Assembly (NCBI GenBank): GCA_023436145.1
Contig: JAEZKP010000045.1
Location: forward strand, 54,503 to 118,502
DNA: 64,000 bases
Origin: Fibrobacterota bacterium
Lineage (GTDB): Bacteria > Fibrobacterota > Chitinivibrionia > Chitinivibrionales > Chitinispirillaceae
Reading direction: 5' to 3'
Part shown: positions 1-9,116 of the stretch, in pieces
Layout of the letters: the number at the start of each line of letters is the position of its first letter
Position numbering within the stretch: the first letter of the stretch is position 1
Program-made: the position numbers and the translations under genes
Notes under the pieces: model-generated
Told to the model about the DNA's origin: nothing
What the model saw: the letters and a program-made list of their open reading frames with translations, nothing else
The model's database searches: none

Positions 1-1
1 T

Positions 2-316
2 AGATGGGCCAATGTTTCTGATATTAAAGAGTATCTGAAAAGAATCAATAATGATGAACTGCCCGGAAGTTTTCAGGAATATATAGGCCCGGACACCCTG
101 GCCAAAGAGATGCTTTTTCTGGGTTTGCGAAAAACCGATGGTATCGATGTACGTTTTTTTGAAGAGCGGGTGGGTAAAAAGTTCAGTAGTTTTGTGGATA
201 TGGCCAAAATCGAAAGTTTTATCTCAATGGGTTGGCTAAATTACACTAACGCCAGATACCTGGTTACTCCATCAGGACTGCTTTTTGCGGATACAATGGC
301 AAGGGAGCTATTTTAG
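2..316 (+). CDS. HemW/HemN-like radical SAM protein, C-terminal fragment
   Basis: The window opens inside this gene. The frame is open from base 2 and ends at a TAG at 314-316, giving about 104 residues. The tail carries the pattern of the HemW/HemN C-terminal domain: a segment with EMLFLGLRKTDGID, then a short helical winged-helix-like part ending in YLVTPSGLLFAD. HemN-type enzymes are radical SAM coproporphyrinogen oxidases and HemW is a haem chaperone. The catalytic N-terminal half, which would tell them apart, lies outside the window. HemW is the likelier reading from the tail, but this is inference. Confidence 0.75.
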   Translation, partial: RWANVSDIKEYLKRINNDELPGSFQEYIGPDTLAKEMLFLGLRKTDGIDVRFFEERVGKKFSSFVDMAKIESFISMGWLNYTNARYLVTPSGLLFADTMARELF

Positions 317-373
317 TTTTTAATCCGATTATTTATCAGAATCCCACTATAGTGACAAATGGAGAATAGTGAA

Positions 374-1099
374 ATGGAATTGATAGTAAAATTCCTTAAG
401 GAGAGCAGATATTGTGTTGCTTTAACTGGTGCGGGGATTTCAACTCTATCTGGAATCCGCGATTTCAGGGGTAAGGATGGGATATATAAAGACTATGATC
501 CGGATCTCATTTTTAATATCGATTATTTTAAGCAGGATCCTTCCCTTTATTACAATTCAACCAGAGATCTGATTTACAATCTAGATGAAAAACAGCCAAG
601 TATTGTTCATCTGGAGCTTGCCAGGCTCGAATCACTGGGGATAATTAAGACTGTAATTACTCAGAATATAGATATGCTACACACCAGGGCAGGTTCAAAA
701 AACATTATTGAGTTGCATGGTTCGCCTTTGGTTCATAGGTGCATGAGTTGCGGAAAGGCTTTTGACTATAATTATATATGTAATATTGTACAGTCTGGTA
801 ACATACCAGTATGTTATAGCTGCCAGGGCTATATAAAACCGGACATAATCTTCTTTGGCGAAATGCTTGACCCGGAAAAGTTGGATAAAGCAGTACTGGA
901 GGCATCAAAAGCCGATCTCATTCTGGTTTTAGGTTCAAGCCTGCTGGTACAACCGGCCGCATCTTTACCTTTATACACCAAAGAGCATGGTTCACTGGTA
1001 ATCGTTAACGACATGCCAACACCACTAGATGAAATAGCTGAAGCTTGTTATGGTAATCTGGAAGAGGTTTTTACTGAGCTGAGGAGTAAAATCAACTGA
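374..1099 (+). CDS. cobB: SIR2-family NAD-dependent protein deacylase
   Basis: Sirtuin of about 241 residues. It would remove acyl groups from lysines using NAD+ in the cytoplasm. The NAD-binding motif GAGIS near the N-terminus is followed by GIRDFRG, then TQNIDMLH and LHGS with the catalytic histidine. Two CxxC pairs (CMSC and CYSC) should form the zinc site. PDIIFFGE and VLGSSLLVQPA complete the fold. An ATG at 359 is in frame, but I prefer the ATG at 374 because GGAG sits 9 bases before it. The length is normal for bacterial sirtuins. It stands alone between the HemW-like gene and cstA. Substrate range cannot be read from the sequence. Confidence 0.9.
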   Translation: MELIVKFLKESRYCVALTGAGISTLSGIRDFRGKDGIYKDYDPDLIFNIDYFKQDPSLYYNSTRDLIYNLDEKQPSIVHLELARLESLGIIKTVITQNIDMLHTRAGSKNIIELHGSPLVHRCMSCGKAFDYNYICNIVQSGNIPVCYSCQGYIKPDIIFFGEMLDPEKLDKAVLEASKADLILVLGSSLLVQPAASLPLYTKEHGSLVIVNDMPTPLDEIAEACYGNLEEVFTELRSKIN

Positions 1100-1280
1100 A
1101 TCTGACCTTCTCCCTGATTTATTTTGTTTAATATCGATTGATAGTTAGAAATGACAGAAGAAGCCACAGCACTTGCTTCCTGTGGATTTTCAGCCACTGC
1201 TAATTAAGCGATTCACTTCCATTTGTGACCTATATAACCAAATGATTCTTTATAATTTAATATAAACCGGAGGTGTTCTT

Positions 1281-3062
1281 ATGAATGTCTTATGGATCCT
1301 TCTAATCAGCTCTGCACTATTATTTCTGGGTTATAGGATCTATTCACGCTATATTTCCAAAATCCTGGGAGAAGATCCTTCCCGGGTTACTCCTTCGGTT
1401 AAGTATAATGATGGACAGGATTATATTCCTACCAGAGGATCGGTTGTATTTGCTCATCATTTTGCATCGATTGCGGGGGCGGGGCCTATATTGGGACCCA
1501 CTCTGGCGATTATGTACGGAGTGGTCCCGGTTTGGGTATGGGTTATTATTGGAGGCATTTTTTTTGGGGCAGTGCATGATTACACTGTGCTTTTCGTGTC
1601 CATAAGAGAAAAAGGAAAGTCAATCGCTGAAATCGCCCGTAAATCTCTGGGAGATTCAGGCTTTGCATTGATGATCGTTTTTACAGTTCTTATGGTGGTA
1701 CTGGTGACTTCCTCATTTCTGGTGGCTTCTGCCACCTCACTGACTTCTCTGGTATCATTGGAACAGTTGCGTTTACCTGCTGATCAGAAGATATTGCATA
1801 CTGTTATGGTGGATGGGGTAAGTAAAGGACGAATCGGTGGAATAGCATCAACTTCGGTAATTTTTATCACATTGTTTGCTCCACTGATTGGATTTCTCTG
1901 TTACAAAAAAAATACTTCTTTAAAACTTATTTACCCCCTGGCCATAGCTATATGTGTTTTGTCAATCGTAGCCGGATTGAAAGTACCTGTGAGTCTGAAT
2001 GTAAATGTCTGGATGATCGTACTGGGGATTTATACTCTTTTTGCTGCAGGTATTCCAGTGTGGCTATTGCTTCAACCAAGAGATTTTATCAATGTGTTTA
2101 TCCTTTATGGAGGAATATTGTTACTTATATGCGCATCGATCGGGGCCGGGCTCTCAGGAGTCCAGATAAATGCGCCTGTATTGAATATCGCTGATGCTAC
2201 CATGAAGATAGGTTTGATATGGCCTTTTTTATTTATAACTGTGGCTTGTGGTGCCATCTCAGGATTTCATGCTTTAGTTGCAGGAGGTACTGTTTCCAAG
2301 CAGGTTACAAATGAAAAATCAGCCCGCACTATAGGGTTTGGTGGCATGCTTCTGGAATCTCTTCTTGCGGTGGGAGTAATAATAGCTCTGAGTTCAGGTA
2401 TCCCGTTCAGTGATTATAAAGATATCGTATTTCCGCAACAGGGTACTTCCAATCCCATACTTGCTTTCAGTCTGGCCTTCAGCGGTCTTCTTTACAAAGG
2501 TCTGCATATACCCATGTTTTACGGAACAGTCTTCGGTATTCTGATGGTGGAGGGATTCGTAGCAACCACTCTAGATACGGCAGTGAGAATAAACCGTTAT
2601 CTTTTTGAGGAACTCTGGAATATTATTTTTAAAAATCCCCCCAAATGGTTGAAATCATATGTTTTCAATTCATTATTGTCTGTTGCGCTGATGCTTGTCT
2701 TCGCATTTACTAATGCGTTCACGGTGATCTGGCCGGTCTTTGGTACTGCAAATCAGCTTCTGGCTGCTCTTACACTGGTTACACTGGCAGTTTGGCTTGC
2801 AGCTAACCGCAAGAAAAACAGCTTCATTCTGTTTCCGGCAGTATTTATGATTGTGACCACACTCTTCTCTTTGGGCTTTCTGCTTAAGAAATATTTTACA
2901 GGTCATAATTGGTTGCTGCTGACAGTAGATGTTTTGATGATTGCACTCACACTGGCATTGATTGTGGTGGCAGTTAAATCCAGAAAAAGAAATTCGCTAA
3001 AAACGCCAGATGATACCGTTAAAAAAACGCCACTGCCCGATTACGAAAATGTAAAAGTTTAA
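1281..3062 (+). CDS. cstA: Carbon starvation protein CstA-type transporter
   Basis: Polytopic inner membrane protein of 593 residues with hydrophobic segments along most of its length. The CstA family imports peptides or pyruvate in characterised bacteria. Family hallmarks visible are FAHHFASIAGAGPILGPT near residue 60, GGIFFGAVHDY near residue 90 and FGTANQLLAALTL in the last third. The start is fixed by GGAGG upstream of the ATG at 1281. The last 30 residues are charged and probably cytoplasmic. It appears monocistronic, and no partner regulator such as a LytS/LytT pair lies next to it. Substrate is not predictable here. Confidence 0.92.
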   Translation: MNVLWILLISSALLFLGYRIYSRYISKILGEDPSRVTPSVKYNDGQDYIPTRGSVVFAHHFASIAGAGPILGPTLAIMYGVVPVWVWVIIGGIFFGAVHDYTVLFVSIREKGKSIAEIARKSLGDSGFALMIVFTVLMVVLVTSSFLVASATSLTSLVSLEQLRLPADQKILHTVMVDGVSKGRIGGIASTSVIFITLFAPLIGFLCYKKNTSLKLIYPLAIAICVLSIVAGLKVPVSLNVNVWMIVLGIYTLFAAGIPVWLLLQPRDFINVFILYGGILLLICASIGAGLSGVQINAPVLNIADATMKIGLIWPFLFITVACGAISGFHALVAGGTVSKQVTNEKSARTIGFGGMLLESLLAVGVIIALSSGIPFSDYKDIVFPQQGTSNPILAFSLAFSGLLYKGLHIPMFYGTVFGILMVEGFVATTLDTAVRINRYLFEELWNIIFKNPPKWLKSYVFNSLLSVALMLVFAFTNAFTVIWPVFGTANQLLAALTLVTLAVWLAANRKKNSFILFPAVFMIVTTLFSLGFLLKKYFTGHNWLLLTVDVLMIALTLALIVVAVKSRKRNSLKTPDDTVKKTPLPDYENVKV

Positions 3063-3171
3063 CTCAATATCAGTGGTACATTTGAATTTTCATAAAACCG
3101 GAGCGGGTTTGATATGAAAAAGGTAAAAAAATGACAAATCAATCATCATTAAAGACAATCAGAAAACAATT

Positions 3172-3978
3172 TTGATTTGCCGGGATCAACTAATAAAAAT
3201 GAAAAAACAATATCCAACAGAGTTACATGAAAAGAGTGCCATTGAAATTACAGAATTTTTCTCCAGAATCGAGGATGTAAAAGCAGTATTACTGACTTGT
3301 TCCTGCGCCAGAGGAGTGGCAACTTCTGATAGTTGTCTTGATATAGCGGTACTCTTGCCATTTGATTTAGATGTTAAAAGAAAAGAAGAAATAATTACAT
3401 GTTGGAACAAGGAACATGAATCCAATAAACTATTTAAACAATTAAGAATTGTGGGTAAATACTCTCATATTGACCTTGGTTTCATCAATGGAGATTTTAA
3501 AGAGGGCTATCATTGCTGGGCCAGCGGACCTGATGAATTTGAGGTTGAAATAGGGAATTATGTTTATTATTCAAAGCCACTGTATGAAAAAGATGATTAT
3601 TTTGAAAAACTGAGAAATAAATGGCTACCTTATTACAACGATCAGCTGAGAAAAGAAAGATTTGAAATGGTAAAGGGATATTTCCTGAATAATTTACATC
3701 ATATTCCGGTGTATGTTGATAGAGAATTGTACTTCTAATCGTTCAGCCGTCTTTATCATGGGATAGGTGAATTTTTACAGGCATTATTCATTTCAAAAAG
3801 AAAATATCCTATTTGCTATGATAAATGGATTAAATAACAACTGTGTGACATATTAGAGCTTCCTGATCTGTATAATGAACTTATTGACATAATGGAATAT
3901 AATAACTTCGAGAGCAGGGAACATATTGTCAAAGCAGAACGGCTCGAAAGCCTTTTTAAGCAATATTGCACATTATAA
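3172..3978 (+). pseudogene. Nucleotidyltransferase-like gene interrupted by two in-frame TAA codons
   Basis: The first 188 codons encode a nucleotidyltransferase-like domain with the signature CSCARGVATSDSCLDIAVLL, the GS-x-D-x-D type pattern in diverged form. The frame stops at TAA 3736-3738. The same frame continues with protein-like sequence (RLYHGIGEFLQALFISKRKY), meets a second TAA at 3835-3837, and then runs to a third at 3976-3978. Read through, it would give about 268 codons, a plausible full length. No shift of frame is needed after 3172, so the lesions are point nonsense changes. The 5' end may also be damaged: an ATG at 3131 with AAGG upstream encodes a short peptide in another frame (MTNQSSLKTIRKQ) that could be the original N-terminus. 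Confidence 0.7.
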
Positions 3979-4177
3979 GAGAAAATTCACGAATTAAAAC
4001 ACCTCGATCAATTTGGGAATCAGGCATTTGAATCATTGCCCATCTGTTCCCAATCTGACTGCATATTATTTCAGCAATTTGGGTATTGATTTTGCTAATC
4101 TTTTATGATTTTTCCAGGTAGACATCTATGCACACATAAAAGCTTAGGTTAAATTTTGGAATCGAGCGAATACAATT

Positions 4178-5383
4178 ATGCAAATCGATCAGAGCATTCC
4201 TCCGATTTCTTCTTTTCATGTCATGGCCAAACCTACCGGTGCCCGTTGCAATCTACGTTGTGATTACTGCTATTTTTTAAAAAAGAAGAGTTTGTACCAG
4301 AGCAGGTCGATTATAATGTCCGATGCCATAATGGAACGCTTTGTCCGTCAAACCATAAATGCACATAAAACTCCCTCTGTAACAATTGCCTGGCAAGGTG
4401 GGGAACCTACTTTGATGGGAATCGATTTTTTCCGGCGTGCAGTAAAAATTGGGAAAAAGTATCTGACTCCAGGAAAAAGACTGGAAAACACCTTTCAGAC
4501 AAATGGTGTGCTTCTAAATGAGGAATGGTGTCTCTTTTTAAAAGAGAATAACTTTCTTGTAGGTTTGAGTCTTGATGGGCCTGCGGATTTCCATGATGCA
4601 TTTCGTAAAGACAGAAAAGGGCATTCTGTTTTTAACAAGGTCAATAATGCAGTAAAACTATTGCATAAGTATAATATCGATTTTAACATACTTTGTACTG
4701 TCAATTCGATTAATTGCTGTTATCCGATGGCGGTGTACCGTTTCTTTCGTGATAAGCTCAGAGCACAGTATGTTCAGTTTATACCTGTTGTAGAACGTGA
4801 TAATGAAACCGGAAACCAGCAGGGCGACAAACTGACAAACAGGTCGGTTCCATCGGAGTCGTATGGAAAGTTTCTGATTGAGATCTTTGATGAATGGGTC
4901 TGCAGGGATGTGGGGTATATGTTTATTCAGTTGTTTGATAGTGTTCTGGAATCCTACGTCTTTGGTCACTCATCCTTGTGTGTATTTCAACCAACTTGTG
5001 GCCTGGGGATAGCACTGGAACACAATGGTGATGTGTATGCCTGTGACCATTATGTGGAACCCGATTATTTATTGGGTAATATAATGAGTACTACAATCGA
5101 TAAGCTTGTCACATCTGAAAAACAGAGGCAGTTTGGCCAGGCTAAAAGCAGCACATTACCAACCTGTTGTAAGGAGTGTGAGTATCTTTTTACCTGCTAT
5201 GGTGAGTGCCCAAAAAATCGTGTGCTGGAAGTTGCTGATGGTAGTGGTAAGCTTAACTGGTTGTGTGCTGGGTTGAAACTTTTTTTTTCACATACAAAGG
5301 AGACGATGAAAAAAATGGCAGATCTGTTAAAGGAGGGCCACAATGCTGCAGAGATAATGAATATTAAAAAGTCGGATAAATGA
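4178..5383 (+). CDS. Radical SAM/SPASM anaerobic sulfatase-maturating-type enzyme
   Basis: Protein of 401 residues. The radical SAM cluster motif is CNLRCDYCYF near residue 24, preceded by KPTGAR as in anaerobic sulfatase-maturating enzymes. WQGGEPTLMG follows as the SAM-contact motif. The C-terminal third has the SPASM cysteines, including CGLGIALEHNGDVYACDHYV and CKECEYLFTCYGECPKNR. Characterised relatives oxidise an active-site Cys or Ser of sulfatases to formylglycine using two auxiliary 4Fe-4S clusters. No sulfatase gene is within this window, so the client protein is elsewhere or of another class. The start ATG has only a weak upstream ribosome site. Confidence 0.85.
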   Translation: MQIDQSIPPISSFHVMAKPTGARCNLRCDYCYFLKKKSLYQSRSIIMSDAIMERFVRQTINAHKTPSVTIAWQGGEPTLMGIDFFRRAVKIGKKYLTPGKRLENTFQTNGVLLNEEWCLFLKENNFLVGLSLDGPADFHDAFRKDRKGHSVFNKVNNAVKLLHKYNIDFNILCTVNSINCCYPMAVYRFFRDKLRAQYVQFIPVVERDNETGNQQGDKLTNRSVPSESYGKFLIEIFDEWVCRDVGYMFIQLFDSVLESYVFGHSSLCVFQPTCGLGIALEHNGDVYACDHYVEPDYLLGNIMSTTIDKLVTSEKQRQFGQAKSSTLPTCCKECEYLFTCYGECPKNRVLEVADGSGKLNWLCAGLKLFFSHTKETMKKMADLLKEGHNAAEIMNIKKSDK

Positions 5384-5413
5384 CAGTAGTATAGCTGATA
5401 AAATAATCGGGGT

Positions 5414-5827
5414 CTATAAGGATTTAATAATTAAGTAGATGAATATGGTGACACCGATCATTATTACCATTAGAGAAATAAAGAGCATATAGGTCCAGTG
5501 TGAACCTTTACCAAAAAAATGTAGCTTTTCACCGGTATCTTTCAAAAACAAATAATGCTCGATTGTTCCAAGAATTAGTACGAAAGTTCCAAGCCCTACA
5601 AGAACCAGTCCCAGCACAGTTGGTTCAGTCGGCGTATCAGCTTCAGTCCCCAACCGTACCTTTGAGTATGCTCTAAAAAAGGCATCGATACTGAATCCAA
5701 AACTTATCATCGAAAGAGAGGTACGGATCCAGGCCATGAGCGTACGCTCAGAAGCTTTTCTTGTGCGGTCGATGGCAAGCTTTTCCTGAAGAGAGAGCGA
5801 TTCAGTGTTAAGTGGCTTCTGGGTCAA
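5414..5827 (-). CDS. DUF202 family membrane protein
   Basis: Small membrane protein of 137 residues with the DUF202 (YidH-like) signature RTxxASERTLMAWIRTSLSMISFGFSI followed by two more hydrophobic segments (TVLGLVLVGLGTFVLILG and the C-terminal helix). The function of the family is not established. The start is a TTG at 5827, supported by GAGG six bases upstream; the next ATG would cut into the signature. It converges with the radical SAM gene with only 30 bases between them. Confidence 0.85.
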   Translation of the reverse strand: MTQKPLNTESLSLQEKLAIDRTRKASERTLMAWIRTSLSMISFGFSIDAFFRAYSKVRLGTEADTPTEPTVLGLVLVGLGTFVLILGTIEHYLFLKDTGEKLHFFGKGSHWTYMLFISLMVIMIGVTIFIYLIIKSL

Positions 5828-5936
5828 ATTGAGCCTCTGGCTTGTGCTGATTAATAGAATTTGTTATGAGCTTCTTATGATCCTGTTTTGCAAGACTATT
5901 TTTTTGTCTATTTGTGATACAGCAAAGTTGATACTC

Positions 5937-6031
5937 GTTTTGAAAAGAAAGTCAAAAAATGGTTGTCTGAAAATAAGTGTATTACGCAATACAAATACCA
6001 TTCCCTATCAAACCATGCATTTTATGATTAA
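5937..6031 (+). pseudogene. Possible remnant of an IS630-type transposase
   Basis: In one frame this stretch reads VDTRFEKKVKKWLSENK and continues about 15 more residues to a stop. The run resembles the segment of IS630-family transposases around the second catalytic aspartate, where a VDN-x(6)-KKVKEWLEENK pattern is usual. Stops flank it on both sides. The rest of the gap between the DUF202 gene and the methyltransferase gene (5828-6188) holds no convincing coding sequence. I am not sure of this call, since only about 20 residues carry the resemblance. Confidence 0.2.
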
Positions 6032-6188
6032 TTTCTCCGCCTGGATTGGAGCAGAGCATAGGGGAGCGAAAAAAGGGAGGTAATCAGGGTAAAGGGTTCT
6101 CCTGGGGGATTGTTGATTTTATTTTTCTATGTCGTCCTTTGGATTAGGTTGCAACCATGAAATAAGTTAATGTTTTTTTGGAGAAATT

Positions 6189-6956
6189 ATGAAAACTTTG
6201 GAAGAATCGGTTATGGCGGCAATGGATGGTTCTGATCAAGCATTATTACCTTATTTGCCTTACATTCTTCAGGATTTCTGGGAAATCGGTACAGATCCTG
6301 AGATTATCATTAGTCTGATAAAGAAACACGCTGATACCGGGAAACAACTCAATGCTTTGGATTTAGGTTGCGGCAAGGGTGCTGTTTCAGTGAAAGTAGC
6401 AAGCATTTTGGGGTGTAAATGCTATGGAATAGATGCCATACCCGATTTTATCTCCTTTGCCAGTTTTAAAGCCACTGAATACGGAGTAAAAGATTTATGT
6501 AGGTTTGAAGTAGGCGATATTCGGGAAAAAATTAAAAAACTGAACAAATACGATATTATTATTTTGGGCGCTATAGGGCAGGTTTTCGGAAATTATCATG
6601 AAATACTTAACGGACTAAAAAGCCACTTAAATGGTGGAGGATTTATAATTATCGATGATGGTTATATTGAGGACGGGAGTAATTATAAAAACGATCAGTA
6701 TTTCAGAAAAAGTGAATTGAATAAACAGATTTCTGATGCAGGTATGTTTGTGGTGGAAGAGATCATCGCTACCGAAGAGACTCATGGAGACTATGATTCA
6801 GAGTATAATAAACTGTCGAAACGCTGTGAGGAATTGGCAGAAAAGTACCCGGAGAAAGAAGAATTGTTTTTAAGTTACCGGGAAAAACAAAAAGAGGAAT
6901 ATGGTTTACTGAAATCCGGAATTATCTGTTCAACAATGGTTTTAAAGAACGCTTGA
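6189..6956 (+). CDS. Class I SAM-dependent methyltransferase
   Basis: Protein of 255 residues with motif I LDLGCGKGAVSVKVA at about residue 58 and an acidic residue ending the second strand (YGIDAIP). Post-motif sequences fit the Rossmann methyltransferase fold (FEVGDIRE, then IIILGAIGQVFG, then GGGFIIIDDGY). The acceptor is unknown. The start is supported by GGAG five bases before the ATG. The C-terminal 60 residues are rich in Glu and Lys. It converges with the next gene, leaving only 8 bases between the stop codons. Confidence 0.85.
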   Translation: MKTLEESVMAAMDGSDQALLPYLPYILQDFWEIGTDPEIIISLIKKHADTGKQLNALDLGCGKGAVSVKVASILGCKCYGIDAIPDFISFASFKATEYGVKDLCRFEVGDIREKIKKLNKYDIIILGAIGQVFGNYHEILNGLKSHLNGGGFIIIDDGYIEDGSNYKNDQYFRKSELNKQISDAGMFVVEEIIATEETHGDYDSEYNKLSKRCEELAEKYPEKEELFLSYREKQKEEYGLLKSGIICSTMVLKNA

Positions 6957-6964
6957 AGGTGCGT

Positions 6965-7798
6965 TTACATTTTCTGAGAATGTCTGTACTCTTTACTTTG
7001 GGATAGTGGTGGTATGCAAATACTTTCATCAGGCTTAAAGGTTGGATCTTTTCCTGCAAGAATCAGGATATATTTACGCGTTGATGGAAAAAGACAATGT
7101 ATAAACGGATGAATTCTTCCACGGTAAACATGAAAAAGCAGTTGCCTTAAAGTGGGGAAAAAATCGGGATTTTCATCCAGTTCAACCCAGTTTCTGAACT
7201 TGATCAATCCACCACATTTTTTAATCAGTGTACAGCACTCCTCCATAACCGGTTCCCGGTGATGAGCATAATAAATGTATTTCTGATCCATCAGGTCCTG
7301 TGGATTATGACCGGTAAGCAACTGTAATCTTTTTTCGGATGTTGCGAAATTCGGTACTGTAAACAGTAAAGTTCCATTTTCACTAAGTTTCTGAAGCAGC
7401 TGACAGAGGAAAAATTCAGGGTGAAGTGGGAAATGTTCCAAAACTTCATTAAATAAAATCAGATCAAAAGAATTATTCTCCACAGGTAATTTTTCGCATA
7501 ACAAATCCACTGCAAAAGCCTCTATCCCGCTGATTTCCAATCGATTTTTCCATTCAGGTTCCAGAGGATGGAATACTACAGTAGTCGGACATCCATAGGT
7601 TTTGTGCAGGTGTGAAGAAAGAATCGAAGCACCCACCTCAAGGATACGGGTAGAGCTGTTGATTGATGGCATTAGGGTGAGGAGGTTAACGTAGCGATTC
7701 CAGTGTACACTTATATACTGATGACCTTCTGTGCTGTGAAGGTTTTTTATTTCTGAAAAGGATTTTTCCAGCAGTTTTTGTGCTTCAGTAAACTTCAT
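6965..7798 (-). CDS. Class I SAM-dependent methyltransferase (Methyltransf_11/23 type)
   Basis: Protein of 277 residues. Motif I is ILEVGASILSSHL, and the FDLILFNEVLEHFPLHPE segment is characteristic of Methyltransf_11 and _23 enzymes, many of which act on glycans or small molecules. The GTLLFTVPNFA strand follows. I choose the ATG at 7798 over one seven codons upstream because CGGAG sits just before it. The C-terminal part (HVYRGRIHPFIHCLF onward) is family-specific and unrecognised. It is unrelated in sequence detail to the neighbouring methyltransferase, so this is not a simple duplication. Confidence 0.82.
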   Translation of the reverse strand: MKFTEAQKLLEKSFSEIKNLHSTEGHQYISVHWNRYVNLLTLMPSINSSTRILEVGASILSSHLHKTYGCPTTVVFHPLEPEWKNRLEISGIEAFAVDLLCEKLPVENNSFDLILFNEVLEHFPLHPEFFLCQLLQKLSENGTLLFTVPNFATSEKRLQLLTGHNPQDLMDQKYIYYAHHREPVMEECCTLIKKCGGLIKFRNWVELDENPDFFPTLRQLLFHVYRGRIHPFIHCLFPSTRKYILILAGKDPTFKPDESICIPPLSQSKEYRHSQKM

Positions 7799-8073
7799 GT
7801 TAGCTCCGCGATAGATCATATTTTATTATGATGGCAGCATAATGGGAATACAAAAAAAATGACTCTTTTGTTTATCCTGAAGTTCTCAACAAAACCCGGC
7901 GCGCACAATATGCAACCCTGATGAGTTCGCCTTTATAGAACCAAGGCTGGACAAACAGGCGCTAATACATTTTTCAAATAATATCATCCCAATGTCTTAC
8001 GTCTCTGCATCCATATTAACTGCGGAATTTAATCTTAAATGAATTCAGACTGGAGATCAAATCACCTGAGATT

Positions 8074-8106
8074 AATAAAAAAGGCTGCCAACTAGTTGGC
8101 AGCCTT
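8074..8106 (-). terminator. Intrinsic terminator of the lipoprotein gene
   Basis: Bases 8081-8106 form a perfect 26-base palindrome (AAGGCTGCCAAC and its complement around a TA centre). On the minus strand it is followed by a T-rich run. It lies 30 bases past the stop of the lipoprotein gene. The remainder of the 7799-8135 gap shows nothing else I recognise. Confidence 0.85.
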
Positions 8107-8135
8107 ATAAAAGAACACAAGATTCCGATTCCGGT

Positions 8136-9017
8136 TTATCTTTCTTTTTTAAATTCTTCTTTCAATACCTTGTAGGTAATAGTTTCAATTTTGGGAACAG
8201 AAAAAGTTGAGTCATAGGTGGGTTTAACATCTTTTTTCCATTTGTTTTCTTTTACCCAGAGCTGAGTAAAGATTTGTTTTGGGCATTTTTCTCTGTTTAT
8301 GAACATCATTATAGTATCGCCTCTGAAGTCATAGTTTCCCCAGGAGATAAATTTCCAATCCTCTTTCATATAGGGAGTAGTCTGGCCAACCAACTCCTCT
8401 GCAGACTCAAACTTACCGTCTTTTCCAAAATGAAAGAATCTGATGCTTCTTGCTTTGAAAGGTTGATCTTCGGCTTGAACGATATGAGCATCCATCCATT
8501 TTCCGACAACGGTTTTTCTTATTTCTGCGGCTTTTTTCTCAGACTCCAGAAGAACTGGCATAAGGGAATCGAGTTTGTCCATTTTTACTTTAGCCTGAAC
8601 CAACCAATTGATATTGACAAATGAATCACAGATAGTCAGTATGCTGTCTGCGGTTTTCAGATGAAGACCGGAGAGATTGGCCTTCTTTTCATTGATGGTT
8701 TTTTTAAGGTTTTCCAGATATGGTTTGTAGGATGTCATTGCATCAGAATACCATTTCTCTGCTTTTTCGATTCCGATAGCCATAGAGTCGGTATATTTTC
8801 TGATCAGAGTTGAGTTATTGGTTTTCTGACCGGTAGATACATTGTATACTGCAATTTTAGCATCAGCAACAACACTGTCTGGGACGCCTTTTTCCAGTAG
8901 TGCATTGATTCTTGCTTCTACTTCTTCAACTTTTGGACCACTCTTACAGCCTATGATTGAAATGGTGGCGATAGAGATCACTAAAAAAGTGAATAAACTA
9001 CTAAAGACACGGTTCAT
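8136..9017 (-). CDS. Predicted lipoprotein of unknown function
   Basis: Protein of 293 residues. The N-terminus has a signal peptide ending in ATISIIGC, a lipobox with the acylated cysteine at residue 24. The mature part is mostly charged helix, probably coiled coil, for about 130 residues. It then has a C-terminal segment beginning VVGKWMDAH and containing RSIRFFHFGKDGKFES, which looks like a lipocalin-like or META-like small beta domain. I do not recognise the family. The ATG at 9017 is chosen over an upstream ATG at 9089 because GGAGG precedes it and the signal peptide begins there. It lies downstream of the fucokinase gene on the same strand, about 100 bases away. Confidence 0.75.
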   Translation of the reverse strand: MNRVFSSLFTFLVISIATISIIGCKSGPKVEEVEARINALLEKGVPDSVVADAKIAVYNVSTGQKTNNSTLIRKYTDSMAIGIEKAEKWYSDAMTSYKPYLENLKKTINEKKANLSGLHLKTADSILTICDSFVNINWLVQAKVKMDKLDSLMPVLLESEKKAAEIRKTVVGKWMDAHIVQAEDQPFKARSIRFFHFGKDGKFESAEELVGQTTPYMKEDWKFISWGNYDFRGDTIMMFINREKCPKQIFTQLWVKENKWKKDVKPTYDSTFSVPKIETITYKVLKEEFKKER

Positions 9018-9116
9018 ACGTCCTCCCGCTGGTTTATATAAAATTGGCCTGTTTCCCGAAAATGGGACACTCAATCGTTTAATATACATTATCTGAAAAG
9101 GCGGTAGTCATCCATA

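Noticed and set aside
1160..1190. Hairpin CCACAG/CTGTGG after the sirtuin gene
   Set aside because: Only a six-base stem with a ten-base loop and a poor T tract; not strong enough to call a terminator.
3736..3837. Programmed readthrough or reassigned UAA in the nucleotidyltransferase gene
   Set aside because: Many genes in this window end at TAA, so reassignment is excluded; no readthrough signal such as a downstream structure is evident, so pseudogenisation is simpler.
4178..5383. A sulfatase/maturase pair
   Set aside because: No sulfatase with the CxPxR or SxPxR motif was found among the proteins of the window.
5805..6083. Plus-strand ORF of 92 codons between the DUF202 and methyltransferase genes
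   Set aside because: It starts inside the DUF202 gene on the other strand, has no ribosome site and no recognisable domain; a different frame here has the weak transposase resemblance reported as low confidence.
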